Assembly (NCBI GenBank): GCA_964532465.1
Contig: CAZHHX010000015.1
Span: forward strand, 1-64,000
Reading direction: 5' to 3'
Origin: JAPLKB01 sp964532465
GTDB taxonomy: Bacteria > Desulfobacterota > Syntrophorhabdia > Syntrophorhabdales > Syntrophorhabdaceae
DNA length: 64,000 nt
Notes under the pieces: generated by a model
Databases searched by the model: none
Told to the model about the DNA's origin: nothing
What the model saw: the letters and a program-made list of their open reading frames with translations, nothing else
Part shown: positions 43,629 to 52,612 of the stretch, piece by piece
How the letters are laid out: each line of letters opens with the position of its first letter
Numbering within the stretch: position 1 is the stretch's first letter
Position numbers and translations under genes: made by a program

Positions 43629-44771
43629 ATGAAAAAGATACTGTCTGTTTTCGGTACAAGACCTGAGGCCATAAAGATGGCGCCAGTTGTTGTGGAGCTA
43701 AAAAAATATCCAGAAATATTTGATAGCAGAATTTGTGTTACCGCACAACATCGACAGATGCTCGATCAGGTACTCGATCTTTTTCAAATCATGCCTGAAT
43801 ATGATCTTAATATTATGAGACAAAGCCAGAGCCTTACTGACATCACTTGTAAGGTGCTGAAAGGATTGGAGCCAGTACTAAAGAAGTTTAGTCCTGATGT
43901 TGTGTTGGTTCATGGTGACACCACTACTACCATTGCGGCCAGTCTGGCCGCTTATTATCAGAAGATCACTGTTGGACATGTTGAGGCTGGCTTGCGCACA
44001 AGCAACATATACTCGCCCTGGCCAGAGGAGATCAACCGTCGTTTAGCTACTACGATCGCCCGTTATCATTTTGGACCCACTGAACAATCAAGGCAAAATT
44101 TATTAAATGAGGGAGTAGATGATAAATCTATTATAGTTACCGGCAACACGGTTATTGACGCCCTTCTGTATGTTGTTGAAAAGCTGCGAAGCGATGCCGC
44201 ATTGCAACAGAATATGGCTGAACGTTTTGATTTTCTCCACTCGGATAAACATCTTATACTGGTGACAGGTCATCGTAGAGAAAATTTTGGAGAGGGGTTT
44301 GAATTGATTTGTAATGCCCTGAAAATTATTGCTGAAATGCACGATAACGTTGAAATACTTTACCCTGTTCATCTAAATCCCAATGTCCAAGAGCCTGTAA
44401 GACGCATTCTGGAAGGAGTTAGAGGAATATATCTGATTGAACCCCAAGAGTATCTTTCTTTTGTTTACTTAATGGATCGTTCTTATTTAATCATCACTGA
44501 TTCAGGAGGAGTGCAGGAAGAAGCTCCTTCACTTGGCAAGCCGGTTTTGGTAACGCGTGATACTACCGAACGACCGGAAGCAGTAAGTGCTGGGACTGTG
44601 AAGCTTGTCGGAAAAGATACTTATAAAATCATCAGGGAGGTCTCTACTCTATTATCTGATAGAGCAGCCTATGAATTAATGAACAGAGCGCAAAATCCTT
44701 ATGGGGACGGAAATGCTGCTGTTCGAATAGTAAGATATCTAATCCCTCAGGTGAAGGACAAGGTTGCTTAA
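43629..44771 (+). CDS. wecB: UDP-GlcNAc 2-epimerase, non-hydrolysing
   Basis: 380 residues. WecB interconverts UDP-GlcNAc and UDP-ManNAc. Signatures are SVFGTRPEAIKMAPV, VTAQHRQMLDQVL, VHGDTTTTIAASLAAYY, GHVEAGLRT and VTGHRRENFGEG, plus the late ITDSGGVQEEAPSLGKPVLV. Length is normal. No UDP-ManNAc dehydrogenase follows directly, but the nucleotide-sugar dehydrogenase at 16844-18472 could serve. A second, divergent homologue lies at 50409-51521. The 241 bases after it hold no gene. Confidence 0.94.
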   Translation: MKKILSVFGTRPEAIKMAPVVVELKKYPEIFDSRICVTAQHRQMLDQVLDLFQIMPEYDLNIMRQSQSLTDITCKVLKGLEPVLKKFSPDVVLVHGDTTTTIAASLAAYYQKITVGHVEAGLRTSNIYSPWPEEINRRLATTIARYHFGPTEQSRQNLLNEGVDDKSIIVTGNTVIDALLYVVEKLRSDAALQQNMAERFDFLHSDKHLILVTGHRRENFGEGFELICNALKIIAEMHDNVEILYPVHLNPNVQEPVRRILEGVRGIYLIEPQEYLSFVYLMDRSYLIITDSGGVQEEAPSLGKPVLVTRDTTERPEAVSAGTVKLVGKDTYKIIREVSTLLSDRAAYELMNRAQNPYGDGNAAVRIVRYLIPQVKDKVA

Positions 44772-45012
44772 GCTATCGAGATGCTTCGCAAGTTTTTTAT
44801 AAAGAAATAAAGCAAATACCATGCAAACTGGTATGAAAATAAAGCGTTGCTTAACCGAGATAAACTTTTTCTGAATAGCCACGAAAGTAGTGTTTTAAAA
44901 TAATATTGTGTGAATTTTATTGGTATTTTCTTAATGAGATTTGGATTGATCTCTCTTTCTCAATCCTGTTTTTAATTCAAGTTGCAAATAACTTTCAGGA
45001 ATAAAATTCTAA

Positions 45013-46989
45013 ATGTGTGGACTAACCGGATTTTGGCAACCTAATAGTTTTTCTGCTGATGCTTTTCAAACTATTGCTCAGAAAATGGCTGACCGTATTG
45101 CCCATCGCGGGCCTGATGATGCTGGTGTTTGGATGGATGAAATCTCCGGCATTGTGCTGGCGCATCGTCGCCTTTCCGTTCTTGATCTTTCGCTGGCTGG
45201 CCATCAGCCTATGCTTTCCCGGTCGGGACGTTATGTGATTGTCTTTAACGGGGAGATTTATAATCACCTTGAAATAAGGCGGGAAGTGGAAACAGAGCAC
45301 GGAGAGTATGCTCTGGCTGGCTGGAGCGGGCATTCTGATACGGAAACGCTGTTGGCGGGATTTGAATTGTGGGGCATAGAACCGACGCTAAAAAAAACCG
45401 TTGGAATGTTTGCGTTTGCGCTTTGGGATCGTGAGAAGAAAACGCTTACCCTGGCGCGTGATCGTATTGGTGAAAAGCCTCTTTATTATGGGTTTCAGAA
45501 CAATACCTTTATTTTTGGTTCAGAATTAAAAGCGTTTAGTGCGCATCCGGATTTTATAGGCGAAATTAACCGTGATGCTCTTTGCCTGTACTTAAGACAT
45601 TGCTATATTCCTGCGCCATATTCGATTTACAGGGAGATATATAAACTGCTGCCAGGCAGCTACATTGAGCTTCAGATCGGACTTAGTCCTGAAAAGATGC
45701 GTTCGGTAACACCTAAACTTTACTGGAGTTTGGCTGATATTGCTGAGAAAGGAATCTCTCAACCATTTGCCGGCAGCGATGAGGATGCGATAGCTGTCCT
45801 CGATGAACAATTAAGGCAGGCAATAGGTTTACAAATGATCGCGGATGTACCGTTAGGTGTTTTTTTGTCAGGCGGAGTGGATTCTTCAACAGTTGTTGCA
45901 TTAATGCAAACACAATCTTCTTGCCCTATTAAGACGTTTTCTATCGGATTCGATGAAACCGGCTACAACGAAGCCGAGGATGCAAAGGCGGTGGCCAAGT
46001 ATCTTGGCACGGACCACACCGAATATTATGTTTCTTCGGCGGAGGCAATGCAGGTTATTCCTCGTCTGGGGAATATGTATGATGAACCATTCGCCGATTC
46101 CTCTCAGATACCCACCTTCCTGGTATCTCATATGGCACGCAAGCATGTAACAGTTTCTTTATCAGGAGATGCCGGAGACGAATTATTTTGTGGATATAAC
46201 CGTTACGTACTGGCAGATATCTGGAGGAGGATCTCCAAGCTTCCCTTTGGCGTTAGAAGATCAATAGGCAGCTTGATAAAAATGATTGGGCAATCAACTT
46301 GGGATAAGCTTTTCCAATATGCAGGTAAATTTTATAAATTCCCCTCAAATATAGGTGAGAAAATAGAAAAACTTTCATCCCGTTTGATGAGCGTTGATGG
46401 TGTCCACGCACTTTATTACAGCTTAGTGTCACAGATAGCCAATCCCGGTCAGGTGGTTATCGATGCCAGAGAACCTGATACCTGGCTTACAAAAACAGGC
46501 TTAAAAACAGGGTTTCAGGACCCTAAAATACAAATGATGTTCATGGATTGCATGACTTATTTGCCTGACGACATACTGGTCAAAGTGGATCGCGCCGCTA
46601 TGTTTAACAGCCTTGAAACAAGAATCCCCTTCCTTGATCATAGAATCATCGAACTGGCATGGTCCCTCCCATTATCGATGAAAATTAGAAATGGACAAAC
46701 CAAGTGGATATTGCGACAGTTGTTGTACAAATATGTGCCCAAATATCTCATCGAAAGACCCAAGATGGGTTTTGGTATACCTCTTGGCGACTGGATGCGT
46801 GGTCCGCTTAGAGAGTGGGCTGAAGCATTGCTGGGAGAATCACGTTTGAAACAAGAAGGATTCTTTGATGTGCAGTTTGTTCGTTCGCGCTGGCAAGAGC
46901 ATCTTTCCGGCAGAAGAAATTGGCAACATTTTCTCTGGACTGTGTTGATGTTTCAGGTTTGGCTGAAAGCAAGTGGTAATAGGTTATGA
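45013..46989 (+). CDS. asnB: Asparagine synthase-like amidotransferase
   Basis: 658 residues, the AsnB plan: Cys2 as the glutaminase nucleophile in MCGLTGFW, RIAHRGPDD and VFNGEIYNH in the N-terminal GATase domain, and the ATP-pyrophosphatase motif FLSGGVDSST in the C-terminal domain. In glycan loci such proteins probably amidate a uronic acid carboxylate rather than make asparagine. The AT-rich spacer upstream shows no strong ribosome binding site. Its end overlaps the Wzy-like gene by four bases (ATGA), so the two are coupled. Confidence 0.9.
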   Translation: MCGLTGFWQPNSFSADAFQTIAQKMADRIAHRGPDDAGVWMDEISGIVLAHRRLSVLDLSLAGHQPMLSRSGRYVIVFNGEIYNHLEIRREVETEHGEYALAGWSGHSDTETLLAGFELWGIEPTLKKTVGMFAFALWDREKKTLTLARDRIGEKPLYYGFQNNTFIFGSELKAFSAHPDFIGEINRDALCLYLRHCYIPAPYSIYREIYKLLPGSYIELQIGLSPEKMRSVTPKLYWSLADIAEKGISQPFAGSDEDAIAVLDEQLRQAIGLQMIADVPLGVFLSGGVDSSTVVALMQTQSSCPIKTFSIGFDETGYNEAEDAKAVAKYLGTDHTEYYVSSAEAMQVIPRLGNMYDEPFADSSQIPTFLVSHMARKHVTVSLSGDAGDELFCGYNRYVLADIWRRISKLPFGVRRSIGSLIKMIGQSTWDKLFQYAGKFYKFPSNIGEKIEKLSSRLMSVDGVHALYYSLVSQIANPGQVVIDAREPDTWLTKTGLKTGFQDPKIQMMFMDCMTYLPDDILVKVDRAAMFNSLETRIPFLDHRIIELAWSLPLSMKIRNGQTKWILRQLLYKYVPKYLIERPKMGFGIPLGDWMRGPLREWAEALLGESRLKQEGFFDVQFVRSRWQEHLSGRRNWQHFLWTVLMFQVWLKASGNRL

Positions 46990-48263
46990 TTGGTACTTTC
47001 TCGGGAATAGCTATTGTCATTACAGCTTTTTCGCTTGGAAATATATTGCCGAGGTTTGCCAGGAAGGCTTTTTTTCTGGCAATGTTTGCGCGTCTCAGCA
47101 TTAGCGTCTTGAATGTCATAATGAGTGGTCAGATGATTGGTGCTGATGCTGATGCAAACCGTTACTATGAGGAAGCCGTCGAGCTTTCCTCCAATATAAA
47201 CGATCTTACTTGGGATATTCAGTTACTTTTTTCTGGTTGGGGATTTACAAATATGCATGCATTGATTCAATGGGCATTGGGGGGTGGGAGTTTTTTTCTC
47301 GCACATGCTTTTTCTTTACTGGGCGCTGCGCTTTGCCTGATCCTTATTTCTAAAATCTGGTTATTGCTCGTACCTGAAGAATATAAAAGACTGCCGTATG
47401 TTTTGCTTATCTACTCCCTTTTGCCGAGTGTTCTTACTAACCAGAGTTATATTTTACGTGAAGTATGGCAATCTCTCAGTGTGTTGGGTATTGCCTGGTT
47501 GAGTTTACACATACAGAAATATGGCTATAGCGTGGTTAGGATTATTGGTATATTAATGTTTACTGTTGCTGGATGTTTTCTTCATTCATATATGATCGTA
47601 ATGATTATGATGATGTTTTTTGGTGGATTATTGCTCCAGAATAGAATCAGTATTACCCGGTGGTATATGATCAGGCCGTCCCGGTTGTTCAAGTTTGGTT
47701 TTATTCTTATTTTGCTTCTCCTTATTTTATGGCCAATCATTATTGAGTCGCCCATTTTGAAGACTGATATTAATGGGAAGAAGACTGATATGGATACCCA
47801 GCAATTATTACAGAAAGCAGACGAACACTCCGAAGGAGCACTGAGTGATTCAAAAAATGCACGTGCTGAATATGGAAAACTATTCTATCCGGAGAGACTC
47901 TGGACCCTTTTACCTACTTTTGCTGCCTATCAGACTATGCCGTTACCATGGCGAATTGGCAATATTTCAGATGTAATTCTGTTTATAGAAAATTCGTTTC
48001 GGATATTATTGCTTATGTTTTATCTATGCTATCGGAAAAAGCTGACGCAGTTCCACAAAGACAACATGGATGTACTGGTTTTGATGTGGTTCATGATGGA
48101 ACTTGTTTGGTCAGTTGGGACGATTAATTGGGGTACTGCTGCCCGCCACCATGTTCCAGCAGTTGCATTATTAGTTATTGTAGGGCTTGCAAGCCGATAT
48201 CTTGTAAAGCCGGAACCTTTACATGTTCGTAGACATCAACCAACCAAGCAGCTTGGCGGTTAA
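46986..48263 (+). CDS. Polytopic membrane protein, candidate O-antigen polymerase (Wzy)
   Basis: 425 residues with about nine or ten hydrophobic segments and one long hydrophilic loop (about residues 262-310, from ESPILKTDINGKK to LFYPERLW) near the C-terminal third, the arrangement seen in Wzy-type polymerases. There is no diagnostic motif, as is usual for Wzy. Being the only such protein in a locus with a Wzx flippase, it is the best polymerase candidate. It is translationally coupled to asnB upstream and to the transglutaminase-like gene downstream (TAATG). Confidence 0.6.
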   Translation: MIGTFSGIAIVITAFSLGNILPRFARKAFFLAMFARLSISVLNVIMSGQMIGADADANRYYEEAVELSSNINDLTWDIQLLFSGWGFTNMHALIQWALGGGSFFLAHAFSLLGAALCLILISKIWLLLVPEEYKRLPYVLLIYSLLPSVLTNQSYILREVWQSLSVLGIAWLSLHIQKYGYSVVRIIGILMFTVAGCFLHSYMIVMIMMMFFGGLLLQNRISITRWYMIRPSRLFKFGFILILLLLILWPIIIESPILKTDINGKKTDMDTQQLLQKADEHSEGALSDSKNARAEYGKLFYPERLWTLLPTFAAYQTMPLPWRIGNISDVILFIENSFRILLLMFYLCYRKKLTQFHKDNMDVLVLMWFMMELVWSVGTINWGTAARHHVPAVALLVIVGLASRYLVKPEPLHVRRHQPTKQLGG

Positions 48264-49006
48264 TGAGTGGATGCAGGGTATTGAAAAAAATATATATTGT
48301 TGCTATTATTTTTATCCCCGTATTCCTTTTTGTCTTTTTGTTTCTTAACACTGAGACAATCACTCGGCAGGGAGTCAACGGCAAAGTTGCAGCGATTAAG
48401 ATACCCCTTTATCTAAAATTACACAATTTTTTCGATCGCCATCTTAATTATCAATGGACGGTTAATCAGATCATTAATAACAGGATGACGGATCAGCAGA
48501 AGGCTGAGGCTGTATTTATTTGGACGATCAGTCATATCGCAAAACAACCATCTCAACTTCCTGTTATTGACGATCATCCGTGGCATATTATTGTTCGTGG
48601 TTATGGTGAGTCGGATCAGATGGCTGACGTCTTCGCTGTTCTTTCAAATTATGCAGGATTAAAAAGTTTCATTTTGAACTGTAAAGATATTGATAATCCT
48701 GATCTTGGCCATACACCTCTGGGCGCCGTTTTTTTTGATGGGACATGGCACCTTTGTGATCCTTATAATCAAACGATATTCCTTAATGATCATAATAAAT
48801 GGGCATCAACAACAGAACTTGCTGCTTTAGGTTGGAAAGCCAAACACATGGGTAATTCCCTACAGCATAATAAAAGTATTCATTATGAAAAATATTTTAA
48901 AGGACTCAATGTAATTGATTATGATCATTTGCACAGGAATCATAGATCTGCTATACAGGACCCTCTATCGAGATTTCGCTTCTTCTTAAAAGATCGAAAA
49001 ATATGA
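48263..49006 (+). CDS. Membrane-anchored transglutaminase-like protein, catalytic Cys replaced
   Basis: 247 residues. An N-terminal hydrophobic segment (about 10-28) anchors a domain that would be outside the cytoplasm. RGYGESDQMADVFAVLSNYAG and GHTPLGAVFFDG then WHLCDPY resemble the Cys, His and Asp blocks of transglutaminase-like peptidases, with His150 and Asp166 present but Ser117 (codon TCG) where the catalytic Cys is expected. It may be inactive or use another mechanism. The ATG overlaps the stop of the Wzy-like gene, so the two probably work together at the outer face of the inner membrane. Confidence 0.55.
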   Translation: MSGCRVLKKIYIVAIIFIPVFLFVFLFLNTETITRQGVNGKVAAIKIPLYLKLHNFFDRHLNYQWTVNQIINNRMTDQQKAEAVFIWTISHIAKQPSQLPVIDDHPWHIIVRGYGESDQMADVFAVLSNYAGLKSFILNCKDIDNPDLGHTPLGAVFFDGTWHLCDPYNQTIFLNDHNKWASTTELAALGWKAKHMGNSLQHNKSIHYEKYFKGLNVIDYDHLHRNHRSAIQDPLSRFRFFLKDRKI

Positions 49007-49034
49007 ATACTTGCGAAAGCTTATGTGTAGAATA

Positions 49035-49188
49035 ATTGGTAGTATTAATCCGGCAACTATAAATACCAATACGGTCATTCCCGCGAAAGCGGGAATCCAG
49101 AATAAGACTGGATGCTGGATCAAGTCCGGTATGACGACCTTTGACATGTTTAATTACCGGATTAATAGCATCTTCTATTGATACCAAT
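49035..49188. repeat. Nested inverted-repeat element with a REP-type core
   Basis: Outer arms ATTGGTA (49035-49041) and TACCAAT (49182-49188), then TATTAATCCGG (49043-49053) with its perfect partner CCGGATTAATA (49157-49167), enclose the well-known intergenic repeat: CGGTCAT, the hairpin ATTCCCGC-GAAA-GCGGGAAT (49077-49096), CTGGAT and ATGACG (to about 49137). It looks like a small non-autonomous element that ends, or nests, inside another. The rest of 49007-49356 has no gene. Confidence 0.65.
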
Positions 49189-49356
49189 GCCTCATGTTGA
49201 AATAAAATCCCTTGAAGTGATTCATTGCTAATGGTAGATTGACATCCTGGTTTTTAGGGATAAAATAATTTGCTGGTAGATGCGGAGGGAATCTCTGATG
49301 CAGAAAGGTGTGAATACATTCGCGGCTGCCATATTATCTCATAAGGTGAAATTATA

Positions 49357-50388
49357 ATGAATAATACCTACGAAGAAATAAGAGAAAATCTTTTGATGAA
49401 GCCAAATACATGGTTGATTACCGGTGTGGCAGGTTTTATTGGATCAAATTTATTGGAAACTTTGTTAAATTTAAATCAGCACGTTGTTGGTCTGGATAAT
49501 TTTTCTACTGGAACTATTAAGAATCTCAATGATGTAAGGAATTCCCTACACGAAGATAAATGGCAAAATTTTAAATTTATAGAAGGCGATATTCGCAATA
49601 TAAAAGATTGTTGTATTGCTTGCGAAGGGGTTGATTATATATTACATCATGCAGCCATAGGCTCTGTGACACGCTCAATTGAAAATCCCATATTTACAAA
49701 TGAGAACAATATAACAGGTTTTCTAAATATGTTAGTAGCTGCACGAGATGCAAAAGTTAAGCAGTTTGTGTACGCATCTTCAAGTTCTGTCTATGGTGAT
49801 CATCCTGTCCTGCCAAAGGTAGAAGAAAACACAGGAAAGCCCCTTTCGCCTTATGCAGTAACAAAATATGTGAACGAATTGTACGCTGACATATTCTTGC
49901 GTGTTTATGATTTAAAGATAATAGGCTTGAGATATTTTAATGTTTTTGGGCCAAGGCAAGATCCAGATAGCAGTTATGCGGCTGTTATTCCGAAATGGTT
50001 TCGCTCTTTATTGCATGGAGAGCCTTTGTATATTAACGGAGATGGCGAAACAACACGAGATTTTTGTTTTGTTGATAATGTGATCCAGGCTAATATAATA
50101 TCGGCTTGTGTCAGAAGTGAAAATGCCATTGGACACATCTATAACATAGCATTTTCAGAGCAAAATACGCTAAAGCAATTGTTTTACCTGATTCGTGATG
50201 AAGTTTTAAAACATAACGTTGGAGCTGCGGGCATAGAGCCTGTTTATCGTGAATTCAGGGCAGGAGATATACGCCATTCACTTGCCGACATCAGCAAGGC
50301 GAAGAAATTGCTTGGTTATCATCCGAAATATTCACTTAGAGATGGAATTGGCAAAGCCGCTGAATGGTATATCGCAAAATTGTCATAA
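49357..50388 (+). CDS. UDP-GlcNAc/GlcNAcA 4-epimerase (WbpP/TviC-like SDR)
   Basis: 343 residues, extended SDR. ITGVAGFIGSNLLETLL is the NAD motif, GLDNFSTGTIKNLNDV the adenine loop, ASSSSVYGD the Ser strand and PYAVTKYVNELYAD the catalytic YxxxK. RYFNVFGPRQDPDSSYAAVI is characteristic of the WbpP/TviC group that interconverts UDP-GlcNAc and UDP-GalNAc or the uronic forms. Its product would feed the GalNAc-type glycosyltransferases here. A plausible start about 14 codons later (MKPNTW) cannot be ruled out. Confidence 0.9.
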   Translation: MNNTYEEIRENLLMKPNTWLITGVAGFIGSNLLETLLNLNQHVVGLDNFSTGTIKNLNDVRNSLHEDKWQNFKFIEGDIRNIKDCCIACEGVDYILHHAAIGSVTRSIENPIFTNENNITGFLNMLVAARDAKVKQFVYASSSSVYGDHPVLPKVEENTGKPLSPYAVTKYVNELYADIFLRVYDLKIIGLRYFNVFGPRQDPDSSYAAVIPKWFRSLLHGEPLYINGDGETTRDFCFVDNVIQANIISACVRSENAIGHIYNIAFSEQNTLKQLFYLIRDEVLKHNVGAAGIEPVYREFRAGDIRHSLADISKAKKLLGYHPKYSLRDGIGKAAEWYIAKLS

Positions 50389-50408
50389 AAGCAATTCAAA
50401 ATAACCAT

Positions 50409-51521
50409 ATGAAAATTGTGACCATTATCGGTGCTCGACCCCAGTTTATCAAAGCTGCTGCCGTTTCCCGCGCTATCGCCGAACATAACGCCAGCATTGC
50501 CACATTTCCACCACTTATCGAGCATCGTTCATCGTCCATTACCGAAGTGATTATCCACACTGGCCAGCACTATGACAATGACATGTCCGCTGTTTTTTTC
50601 GAGGAACTGGACATCCCCAGTCCGAAATACAACCTTGGTATCGGCTCCGGGCCACACGGTTTACAGACAGGTCAGATGCTGGCGAAAATAGAAGAGGTAC
50701 TGATAGCGGAAACCCCGGATTGGGTGCTCGTCTACGGTGATACCAATTCCACGCTGGCAGGCGCGCTGGCCGCCGCCAAGCTCCATATCCCCATAGCCCA
50801 TGTGGAAGCTGGCCTGCGCAGTTTTAATCGTCTTATGCCCGAAGAGATCAATCGGGTTGTCACCGATCATACATCCAACCTCTTATTCTGCCCGAGTCAG
50901 ACTGCCGCAAACAATTTAGCTGCCGAAGGTATAATAAATGGTATAAAAATCATGGGCGATGTCATGATGGATTCTTTGCACTTTGCTGTTGGAAAAAAAG
51001 CGTTGAGAGTAAATATTTTGCATAATCTGGGTTTGCAAGAAAAATCCTACCTGCTTGCCACGGTTCACCGTCCTGAAAATACTGATCATGAAAAAAGGCT
51101 GCAAAATATTTTATCAGCCTTAGAAGAAACGAAACAAATCATCATTTTCCCTGTACATCCCCGTACAAAAAAAACATTACAGCACCTTGACTATCAACCG
51201 CCGCACAATGTGAAATTGATTGAGCCTGTAGGATACTTTGAAATTATAGCTCTTGAAAAATCAGCCCGCTTGATCCTTACCGACTCAGGTGGTATGCAGA
51301 AAGAAGCTTACTGGCTAAGGGTTCCCTGCATTACCCTTCGCGACGAAACAGAATGGATAGAAACAGTAGAAAATGGCTGGAACATCCTTACAGGTGCAGA
51401 TTCACAAAAAATAATTACCGCCATAAACAACTTTATACCGCCAAAAAACCAGCCATCCTTATACGGCAACGGGCAAATAGCGGAGAAAATTATCAATGCT
51501 TTGCTTGAGGGAAGTTGTTGA
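50409..51521 (+). CDS. wecB: UDP-GlcNAc 2-epimerase-like protein (second copy)
   Basis: 370 residues. The WecB fold is clear: TIIGARPQFIKAAAVSR, IIHTGQHYDNDMS, VYGDTNSTLAGALAAA, AHVEAGLRSFNRLMPEEINR, VTDHTSNLLFCPS and LTDSGGMQKEAYWLRVP. GARPQFIKAA instead of GTRPEAIKMAP sets it in the WbpI/NeuC-neighbouring branch, in which substrates include modified UDP-HexNAc. Residues about 32-50 (SIATFPPLIEHRSSSI) are an extra loop relative to family. The start at 50409 is chosen because family homology begins there; a longer frame at 50364 overlaps the preceding gene. Confidence 0.9.
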   Translation: MKIVTIIGARPQFIKAAAVSRAIAEHNASIATFPPLIEHRSSSITEVIIHTGQHYDNDMSAVFFEELDIPSPKYNLGIGSGPHGLQTGQMLAKIEEVLIAETPDWVLVYGDTNSTLAGALAAAKLHIPIAHVEAGLRSFNRLMPEEINRVVTDHTSNLLFCPSQTAANNLAAEGIINGIKIMGDVMMDSLHFAVGKKALRVNILHNLGLQEKSYLLATVHRPENTDHEKRLQNILSALEETKQIIIFPVHPRTKKTLQHLDYQPPHNVKLIEPVGYFEIIALEKSARLILTDSGGMQKEAYWLRVPCITLRDETEWIETVENGWNILTGADSQKIITAINNFIPPKNQPSLYGNGQIAEKIINALLEGSC

Positions 51522-51745
51522 AAAACTTCTCAAAATCATGAATAATCAATGCCTACGCATATACTGGATGTGGACATTTTGTTTAGGAATCTGCTGGATG
51601 TGCTGATATGTGTAAAGACTTAAGAATGATCTGAAATGCTTTGATTAAAACGAAATTATAAAAGAGCAGATAATAATATAATGATAGGACACAAGGATTT
51701 AAATGCAACTTTACAGTATTTTAACTATGGAGAAGCTATTTTAAT

Positions 51746-52606
51746 ATGATTTGGATATTATTACCTGCCTTCAATGAAGAAGCATCGTTACCTCGTCTCT
51801 TGCCAAAAATTGAGGCTACAATGAAAAAACACTATGAAGATTATCACATCGTTGTGGTAGACGATGGGAGTAATGATCAAACATCTGAGCTATTGAAAGA
51901 ATACGCAAATAAGCTACCTTTGAGTTTTATAAAACATCCAATAAATAGGGGACTGGGAGAAACCGAACGAGATGGTTTTGAATATGTCGCGCTGTGCGCA
52001 AACGATGAAGATTTCATTGTGCGCTTGGACTGTGATGACACCCATGATCCTGAATATATTTTTACATTGATTAACAAAATTAATGAGGGTTTCGATGTGG
52101 TCAATACGTCCCGCTTTCAGCCCGGTGGCGGACAAATGGGTGTTGGTACTTATCGAGCCTTTATCAGCTACTCGGCCAATATTTTCATGAAAGTATTGTT
52201 TAACATTAAAGGCGTAAAAGATTTCTCATGCGGATTCAGAGCTTACAGGGCAAAGGTAATTAAAGATGCCATCGGTATTTTCGGAAACGGCTTTATGCAA
52301 CTCAAGGGTTTGGGATTTACATCAACCCTGGAAATGATTGTTAAATTGAAATTGTTAGGTTGTTGTTTTGCCGAGGTGCCTTTCGTTTTGCGCTACGACA
52401 AAAAGGCAAGTCCCAGCAAGATGGTAAGTAGTATTACAACTTTAGGGTATTTGACGATGGCACTTCTCTATCATTGGCCCTGGAGCGGTTGGCGTAGTTT
52501 TTATAAAGATCTGGCAGGTATCTATCGAGAATCCCCGGAGGCGGCATATAAAAAGTATGCCAGACAAAATATGAAAAGAGCGACGATCTGTCAGATCGGG
52601 GGATAG
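51746..52606 (+). CDS. Glycosyltransferase family 2 (dolichol-P-mannose-synthase-like)
   Basis: 286 residues. ILLPAFNEEASLPRLL, VVVDDGSNDQT and RLDCDDTHDPEYI are the GT2 donor and metal motifs. HPINRGLGETERDGFEYV is typical of the polyprenyl-phosphate-sugar synthase branch. MVSSITTLGYLTMALLYHWPW near the C terminus may be a single membrane-associated helix. Donor unknown. It is six bases before asnB2. The 224 bases upstream of it carry no gene. Confidence 0.87.
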   Translation: MIWILLPAFNEEASLPRLLPKIEATMKKHYEDYHIVVVDDGSNDQTSELLKEYANKLPLSFIKHPINRGLGETERDGFEYVALCANDEDFIVRLDCDDTHDPEYIFTLINKINEGFDVVNTSRFQPGGGQMGVGTYRAFISYSANIFMKVLFNIKGVKDFSCGFRAYRAKVIKDAIGIFGNGFMQLKGLGFTSTLEMIVKLKLLGCCFAEVPFVLRYDKKASPSKMVSSITTLGYLTMALLYHWPWSGWRSFYKDLAGIYRESPEAAYKKYARQNMKRATICQIGG

Positions 52607-52612
52607 CAAGCA

